From: Psychrobacter immobilis
GTDB lineage: Bacteria > Pseudomonadota > Gammaproteobacteria > Pseudomonadales > Moraxellaceae
NCBI RefSeq assembly: GCF_904846185.1
Contig: NZ_CAJGZQ010000027.1
Coordinates: forward strand, 1 to 47,155
DNA length: 47,155 bases
Direction of reading: 5' to 3'
Below are positions 43,343 through 47,155 of this stretch, in pieces (position 1 is the first letter of the stretch; each line of letters opens with the position of its first letter). The notes beneath the pieces were generated by a model. It was given only the letters and a program-made list of their open reading frames with translations. It made no database searches and had not been told where the DNA came from. The translations under genes were made by a program, and so were the position numbers.

Positions 43343-44202
43343 TGTCACAATCATTAAACAAACCATCAAATCAGCCATCCTCGCCTAGACGAACCCTTGC
43401 TCAATTGATAAAGCATGAATGGATATTGTTACTGGTTGCTGTTCAATTTTTAACCCGAATACCTGTACCGTCATTTAAGCATTATGATCCGCAATGGTTG
43501 CATCAAAGCAGTCGCCATTTTCCCGCAGTCGGTTTACTGGTGGGCTTACTCTGTGCTGGCTTGTTTTGGCTGGGCAGTCTCTTATTTACGCCCCTAGTTG
43601 CTGCAGCGCTGAGCACAGCTTTTGGAATTAAACTGACGGGCGCTTTTCATGAAGATGGTCTGGCGGATAGCTGTGATGGTCTCGGCGGTGGTCTGACTCG
43701 CGAGCGAACACTGACTATTATGAAAGACTCACGCCTAGGTACTTATGGTGTATTAGGTTTGGTGTCGGCGCTATTACTCAAAATTAGCTTACTTGCCTCG
43801 ATGCCCTTAACGATGGCTGTCCTCGCGCTTATCATAGGACATACCGCGTCGCGTTTACTTTGCATTAGCCTGCTGTCTTTACTGCCTTATGGTGGAGAGA
43901 TAGAACACGCAAAAGCCAAACCGATGGCGCAGCAGTTGACGCCAATACAAGGGCTATATAGCAGTGGCTGGCTAATATTGGCTATTATTTTAGTCGCACT
44001 TATATTTCCCAATACGATGCAGCAGATTGGGCTTGCTCAATGGTTGTTAGCCATGATATTGGCGCTGATAGCCACTGACTACATGCGACGTTTATTGCGC
44101 AGGCGCTTGGATGGTTACACGGGCGATGGGCTCGGCGCGACGCAGCAGCTTAGTGAAATTGCTATTTATATCGGACTGGCTGCTTCTATACCCTTTATTT
44201 AA
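43342..44202 (+). CDS. cobS: Adenosylcobinamide-GDP ribazoletransferase (cobalamin synthase)
   Basis: Membrane enzyme joining adenosylcobinamide-GDP to alpha-ribazole (phosphate). Of 286 residues, with about six or seven TM segments. Motifs include FLTRIPVPS near 35-45, GAFHEDGLADSCDGLGGGL and MKDSRLGTYGVLGL, and the DGYTGDGLGATQQLSE segment near the end. Second gene in cobTSC. The protein carries a Ser/Pro-rich N-terminal extension of about 20 residues. Confidence 0.96.
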   Translation: MSQSLNKPSNQPSSPRRTLAQLIKHEWILLLVAVQFLTRIPVPSFKHYDPQWLHQSSRHFPAVGLLVGLLCAGLFWLGSLLFTPLVAAALSTAFGIKLTGAFHEDGLADSCDGLGGGLTRERTLTIMKDSRLGTYGVLGLVSALLLKISLLASMPLTMAVLALIIGHTASRLLCISLLSLLPYGGEIEHAKAKPMAQQLTPIQGLYSSGWLILAIILVALIFPNTMQQIGLAQWLLAMILALIATDYMRRLLRRRLDGYTGDGLGATQQLSEIAIYIGLAASIPFI

Positions 44203-44233
44203 ATCAAATCGTCAACAAGGACAATACTCATTC

Positions 44234-44785
44234 ATGATTCTCTATATTTGGCGTCATCCCAAACCGATGAATACTGAAGGAATTTGTATTGGACAAACGG
44301 ATATCGGCGTCGATAAACGTAAGTTGAAACGTCTTGCCAATAAAATCGAGCGCTTTGTGCGTTTGCATAAATTACCAAAAACAATTTGGGTCAGCCCCTT
44401 ACAACGTTCACTAAAGGTTGGGAAAATATTAGCGCAACGTGGTTTTGAGTGTCGAGTCGCACCTGAATTGGCTGAGATTCATTTTGGCGAATGGGATGGA
44501 TGTCGGTGGGCGCAAATCACCAAGCAAGAGATTGATGAGTGGTGTCATAATTTTGCCCATTTTGCACCCAGTCATGGAGAGAGCTTGCAGCAGCTATTTG
44601 AGCGTGTTGAAGGTTGGTTGGTTAAGGTTTCAGCTGAACAAAAAGATAGCCCAGTATTAGTCATCGGTCATGCAGGCTGGATAAATGCATCCAAAATAAT
44701 AGCTGCTGACCAAGAAGTGCCGAAAACAGCCGCTGAGTGGCCGCGCTCTGTAGCATATCTATCCTGTAATCGTATTGATATTTAA
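44234..44785 (+). CDS. cobC: Alpha-ribazole phosphatase-like histidine phosphatase
   Basis: A 183-residue phosphoglycerate-mutase-fold phosphatase. ATG 44234 begins MILYIWRHPKP, placing the RHP catalytic motif correctly near the N-terminus; an upstream frame inside cobS would be non-homologous. Other signature parts: WVSPLQRSLKVGKIL, ELAEIHFGEWDG and VIGHAGWINA (second catalytic His). It dephosphorylates alpha-ribazole phosphate in the nucleotide-loop pathway. It lies 31 bases after cobS. Assignment as CobC rests on the operon; the fold alone is generic. Confidence 0.9.
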   Translation: MILYIWRHPKPMNTEGICIGQTDIGVDKRKLKRLANKIERFVRLHKLPKTIWVSPLQRSLKVGKILAQRGFECRVAPELAEIHFGEWDGCRWAQITKQEIDEWCHNFAHFAPSHGESLQQLFERVEGWLVKVSAEQKDSPVLVIGHAGWINASKIIAADQEVPKTAAEWPRSVAYLSCNRIDI

Positions 44786-44786
44786 T

Positions 44787-44814
44787 TAAAAAAACGGCCA
44801 TTATGTTGACCGTT
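44787..44814. terminator. Bidirectional terminator between cobC and a small gene
   Basis: AACGGCCA and TGACCGTT form an 8 bp stem (one G-U) with a six-base loop. On the minus strand a T run follows directly, serving the 82-residue gene; on the plus strand the tail is weaker. Confidence 0.75.
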
Positions 44815-44862
44815 CTTAAATTTTGAATGCTTTTGAGTGCTTTTGAATAATTTAGGAGGCTG

Positions 44863-45111
44863 CTAGCTTTCAGCTTGTAGCTCATCGATCTTTTCAAAGT
44901 AAGCTCTCTCGTTTTCTGCTAAGCCTAGGTTAGAATCAAAGCTCACATAAATGCCTCTAACATCCAGTGTTGCGTACCAATGGTCTGCATCATTATCGGT
45001 TAGGATTTGAAAGTATTTATTATTAACGATTCTACCCACCTTATAAATTTCACCTTCGCTATAAAAATGATTCCCTTGTGTACATCGTAATTTGTCGTCA
45101 GTATTTATCAT
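44863..45111 (-). CDS. Small hypothetical protein, beta-rich
   Basis: An 82-residue protein. Its pattern (HFYSEGEIYKVGRIVNN, then ILTDNDADHWYATLD, then GIYVSF) resembles small SH3-like beta-barrel proteins common in phages and genomic islands that share an F-x-x-G-x-x-Y-x-V start. The C-terminal 25 residues are helical and acidic. No strong ribosome site was seen. Function unknown; placed alone between cobC and the ribosomal operon. Confidence 0.65.
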   Translation of the reverse strand: MINTDDKLRCTQGNHFYSEGEIYKVGRIVNNKYFQILTDNDADHWYATLDVRGIYVSFDSNLGLAENERAYFEKIDELQAES

Positions 45112-45321
45112 GTCATTGCAGCCTATCGTTATCTAAATAAAATCTATCAATCAAATACAACGAGCATATCAAGTCAGGTGACAATAATAAAGATGACTTT
45201 ATAGGTAGTATCTTATTGTTAAGTATAGGCTTTCCAAGCTATTTATTACAAATAGTTGCTAGAATATATCACTGTTAAAGATACCTAATAAAATCATAAA
45301 TTAAGCGTGATAGCAAAACGC

Positions 45322-45356
45322 AAAAAAGCCAGCAACATGACGTTACTGGCTTTTTT
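45322..45356 (-). terminator. Terminator of the rpsF-rpsR-rplI operon
   Basis: On the minus strand AAAAAAGCCAG pairs with CTGGCTTTTTT around a 13-base loop, ending in a T run, 26 bases after rplI. Confidence 0.9.
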
Positions 45357-45381
45357 AGACTAGATCTAGATATTCAAAAAA

Positions 45382-45891
45382 TTACTCTTCTGAATAATCT
45401 TCGTTCTCGTCTTCAACTTCTGTTGCTGACTCTTCGTTGTCGCCATCTTCAGAAAGAATGGTAACTAGAATAGTAGCGGTAACGTCATGATGTAGCTGAA
45501 TATCAACATTGTATTCGCCAACTTGACGTAAAGTGCCTTCAGGAAGCTTGATTTCAGCACGGTCTACTTCTAGACCTGAGTTAGTCAATGCTTCAGCAAT
45601 ATCGCGAGTACCGATAGAGCCGAATAGCTTGCCTTCGTCGCCTGATTTAGCACGCATGATGACATTAACGTCAGTTAGCGCATCAGCACGTTCTTGAGCA
45701 ACAGCTACTTCTTTCGCTTCTTCAGCTTCAAGCTCGGCACGACGTGCTTCGAACTTTTCAATGTTAGCTGCAGTAGCAGGTAGTGCTTTACCCAAAGGGA
45801 TAAGAAAGTTACGTCCGTAACCTGGTTTCACATCGACAGTTTCACCGAGTTTACCAAGGTTGACGATACGCTGTAACAAAATAATTTGCAT
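45382..45891 (-). CDS. rplI: 50S ribosomal protein L9
   Basis: Binds 23S rRNA near the L1 stalk. The N-terminal domain [30 protein letters not shown] is standard, followed by the long helix and a normal C-terminal domain. The protein is 169 residues against about 148-150; the excess is a 20-residue acidic tail ([19 protein letters not shown]...). AGGA lies eight bases before the ATG. Last gene of rpsF-rpsR-rplI. Confidence 0.97.
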   Translation of the reverse strand: MQIILLQRIVNLGKLGETVDVKPGYGRNFLIPLGKALPATAANIEKFEARRAELEAEEAKEVAVAQERADALTDVNVIMRAKSGDEGKLFGSIGTRDIAEALTNSGLEVDRAEIKLPEGTLRQVGEYNVDIQLHHDVTATILVTILSEDGDNEESATEVEDENEDYSEE

Positions 45892-45917
45892 GAGTCATTC
45901 CTAGTTAAAATTAACGG

Positions 45918-46148
45918 TTAACCCTGATGGTTATCAGTGTATGGAAGTAGCGATAAATAACGAGCTTGCTTGATAGCAGTAGCTAGTTGACGCTGATATT
46001 TAGTAGATGTACCGGTAATGCGGCTTGGTACGATTTTACCATTATCACTGATGTACTGTTTTAGCAATTCAACATCTTTATAATCGATGTGAGTGATGCC
46101 TTCAGCAGTGAAACGGCAGAATTTGCGACGGCGATAGAAACGTGCCAT
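45918..46148 (-). CDS. rpsR: 30S ribosomal protein S18
   Basis: A 76-residue S18, binding 16S rRNA together with S6. Characteristic segments: [54 protein letters not shown] lies before the ATG. It starts 16 bases after rpsF and lies 26 bases before rplI, so co-transcribed. Confidence 0.98.
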   Translation of the reverse strand: MARFYRRRKFCRFTAEGITHIDYKDVELLKQYISDNGKIVPSRITGTSTKYQRQLATAIKQARYLSLLPYTDNHQG

Positions 46149-46164
46149 GAGTATTCTCCTTTAA

Positions 46165-46569
46165 TTAGTCTTCACTGTTGTCGTTGTCGTCATTATCGTT
46201 TTCACGACTGTCTGGACGACGAGTAGTTGCTTTGCGTGCGCGTTTTTCATCGGCATTCTTGGCTAACTGCGACTCTTCAGTGACAGCGTCGTCACGGCGC
46301 ATAACTAGACTACGAATGATCGCGTCGTTATAACGGAATAATTCTTCAAGTTCAGCTAAAGTTTCACCGTCAGTTTCAATGTTGAAAAGAACGTAATGAG
46401 CTTTGTGAATCTTGTTGATTGGATATGCCAATTGACGGCGGCCCCAATCTTCTAAACGATGGATAACACCGTTGTTGTCTTGAACTAACTTGATGTAGCG
46501 CTCAACCATGCCGACCACTTGGTCGCTTTGGTCTGGGTGTACAAGTAACACCAGTTCGTAATGTCGCAT
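46165..46569 (-). CDS. rpsF: 30S ribosomal protein S6
   Basis: A 134-residue S6, forming a heterodimer with S18. [25 protein letters not shown] and the later [24 protein letters not shown] are standard. The C-terminus is extended by a basic stretch ([14 protein letters not shown]) and then an acidic end ([12 protein letters not shown]). AAGGAG precedes the ATG. First gene of the operon, with a promoter about 130 bases upstream. Confidence 0.97.
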   Translation of the reverse strand: MRHYELVLLVHPDQSDQVVGMVERYIKLVQDNNGVIHRLEDWGRRQLAYPINKIHKAHYVLFNIETDGETLAELEELFRYNDAIIRSLVMRRDDAVTEESQLAKNADEKRARKATTRRPDSRENDNDDNDNSED

Positions 46570-46696
46570 TATGACTCCTTACGGATTAGTAGCTATTAAC
46601 CCTATGTTAATAGCAAGGAGATTTATAAGGTAAGCCCGATTTCTAGCTATTATTATGAAAAATAATAAGAAATAAGCTTAGTTTATAAAGCGCCGT

Positions 46697-46725
46697 ATTA
46701 TAACAGTACTTAGCAACTAACACAA
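46697..46725 (-). promoter_or_regulatory. Predicted sigma-70 promoter for the rpsF operon
   Basis: On the minus strand TTGTGT (46725-46720) and a perfect TATAAT (46702-46697) are spaced by 17 bases, leaving a leader of about 120 bases before rpsF. The leader may hold the S6:S18 autoregulatory site known in other bacteria, but I could not identify it. Confidence 0.55.
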
Positions 46726-46785
46726 AGGTTAATCACTAAGCCACCGTTAATAAATTATAACAATAATTAGAAATGCTCGGTTCAT

Positions 46786-46815
46786 AAAAAAGCAGCGATA
46801 TCACGCTGCTTTTTT
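46786..46815. terminator. Bidirectional terminator between the RDD remnant and the rpsF operon
   Basis: AAAAAAGCAGCG and CGCTGCTTTTTT form a perfect stem with a six-base loop and A/T tracts on both sides. It isolates the rpsF promoter from upstream minus-strand transcription. Confidence 0.9.
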
Positions 46816-46849
46816 ATCAAAACAATAAGATGGATTGTTAATAAACAAG

Positions 46850-47065
46850 CTATTTTATTTTTGGTTCTTTCACTAACTGACTGCTATCTGCTTTTACCAC
46901 TAAGGTTTTGGCCAATTTGTCATGCCAGCCGATATTTTCAGGGCTTTTCGATGCCATGTAATAGTGAATAGCAATAATCACGAACCCTAAGAAGCTAGTA
47001 AACGAAAACAATAAGTTATAAATAATAACTCTGCACACGACAAAAAAATCATCCCCACCCGATTT
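46850..47065 (-). pseudogene. RDD-family membrane protein, C-terminal remnant
   Basis: Reads VIIYNLLFSFTSFLGFVIIAI, a TM segment, then IGWHDKLAKTLVVKAD, the typical end of RDD-domain proteins. Only about 60-70 residues are present, whereas an RDD domain is about 130-150 with an earlier TM pair and the Arg-Asp-Asp motif. Upstream, the frame enters the terminal repeat at 47029 and meets TGA at 47068-47066, so the N-terminal half is missing rather than simply outside the window. Best explained as a gene cut by the repeat. A misassembly at the contig end is the alternative. Confidence 0.5.
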
Positions 47066-47153
47066 TCATAGGTTTAGGGGTTAAAAAGCTAACTAACTGT
47101 CGAAATACAGTCTTATCATTGTTAAAGAACACCAAGTGAAGGCCCTCAATCAA
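47029..47153. repeat. Right copy of 125 bp terminal inverted repeat
   Basis: Exact reverse complement of bases 1-125. Its boxA-like motif reads leftwards, into the window. The two bases at 47154-47155 are the only ones outside it. It overlaps the broken 5' end of the RDD remnant. Confidence 0.85.
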
Positions 47154-47155
47154 CA

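Overview
This 47 kb window looks like a chromosomal contig from a Moraxellaceae gammaproteobacterium, most likely Psychrobacter. That is an inference from overall protein character, moderate-to-low GC, a FimV pilus/polarity protein, scattered type II secretion (T2SS) genes and ordinary gammaproteobacterial housekeeping proteins; no database search was run. Nearly all genes are intact, and no transposase, integrase, phage structural gene or CRISPR array is visible. The window begins and ends in the same 125 bp sequence in inverted orientation (1-125 and 47029-47153). It carries a boxA-like motif, so the contig probably breaks at a multicopy repeat, perhaps beside rRNA operons.

Layout. 0.1-10.2 kb: an exported L,D-transpeptidase, then minus-strand infA, truA, an asparaginase, a FimV that is split into two adjacent genes, queA and dinB. 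10.7-13.4 kb: a small hypothetical gene, tRNA-Leu(CAA), ferredoxin-NADP reductase and trmO. 13.5-21.4 kb: the T2SS ATPase gene gspE and the minor pseudopilin genes gspH-I-J-K, separated by an acyltransferase, a TatD-family hydrolase and a TetR regulator. 21.4-25.5 kb: a second TetR regulator (FabR-like), dgt, a His-rich lipoprotein with an MliC-like domain, and ychF.

25.7-34.4 kb is the most notable region: a plus-strand cluster of an SF1A (UvrD/Rep-like) helicase, a TerB-domain protein, a BrxD-like P-loop ATPase and a large SF2 (Lhr/BrxH-like) helicase. The last three match the composition of the Shango anti-phage system (SngA-SngB-SngC) as I recall it; the SF1A helicase is a candidate extra component. 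Paired hairpins lie just upstream of the cluster.

34.7-42.1 kb is metabolic: a D-amino-acid dehydrogenase-like flavoenzyme with RidA, an enoyl-CoA hydratase-family protein, a VOC-family protein divergent from a LysR regulator, and a GntP-family permease with glycerate kinase. 42.3-44.8 kb holds cobT-cobS-cobC for late cobalamin assembly. 44.8-47.1 kb contains a small hypothetical gene, the ribosomal operon rpsF-rpsR-rplI, and a truncated RDD-family membrane protein that runs into the terminal repeat.
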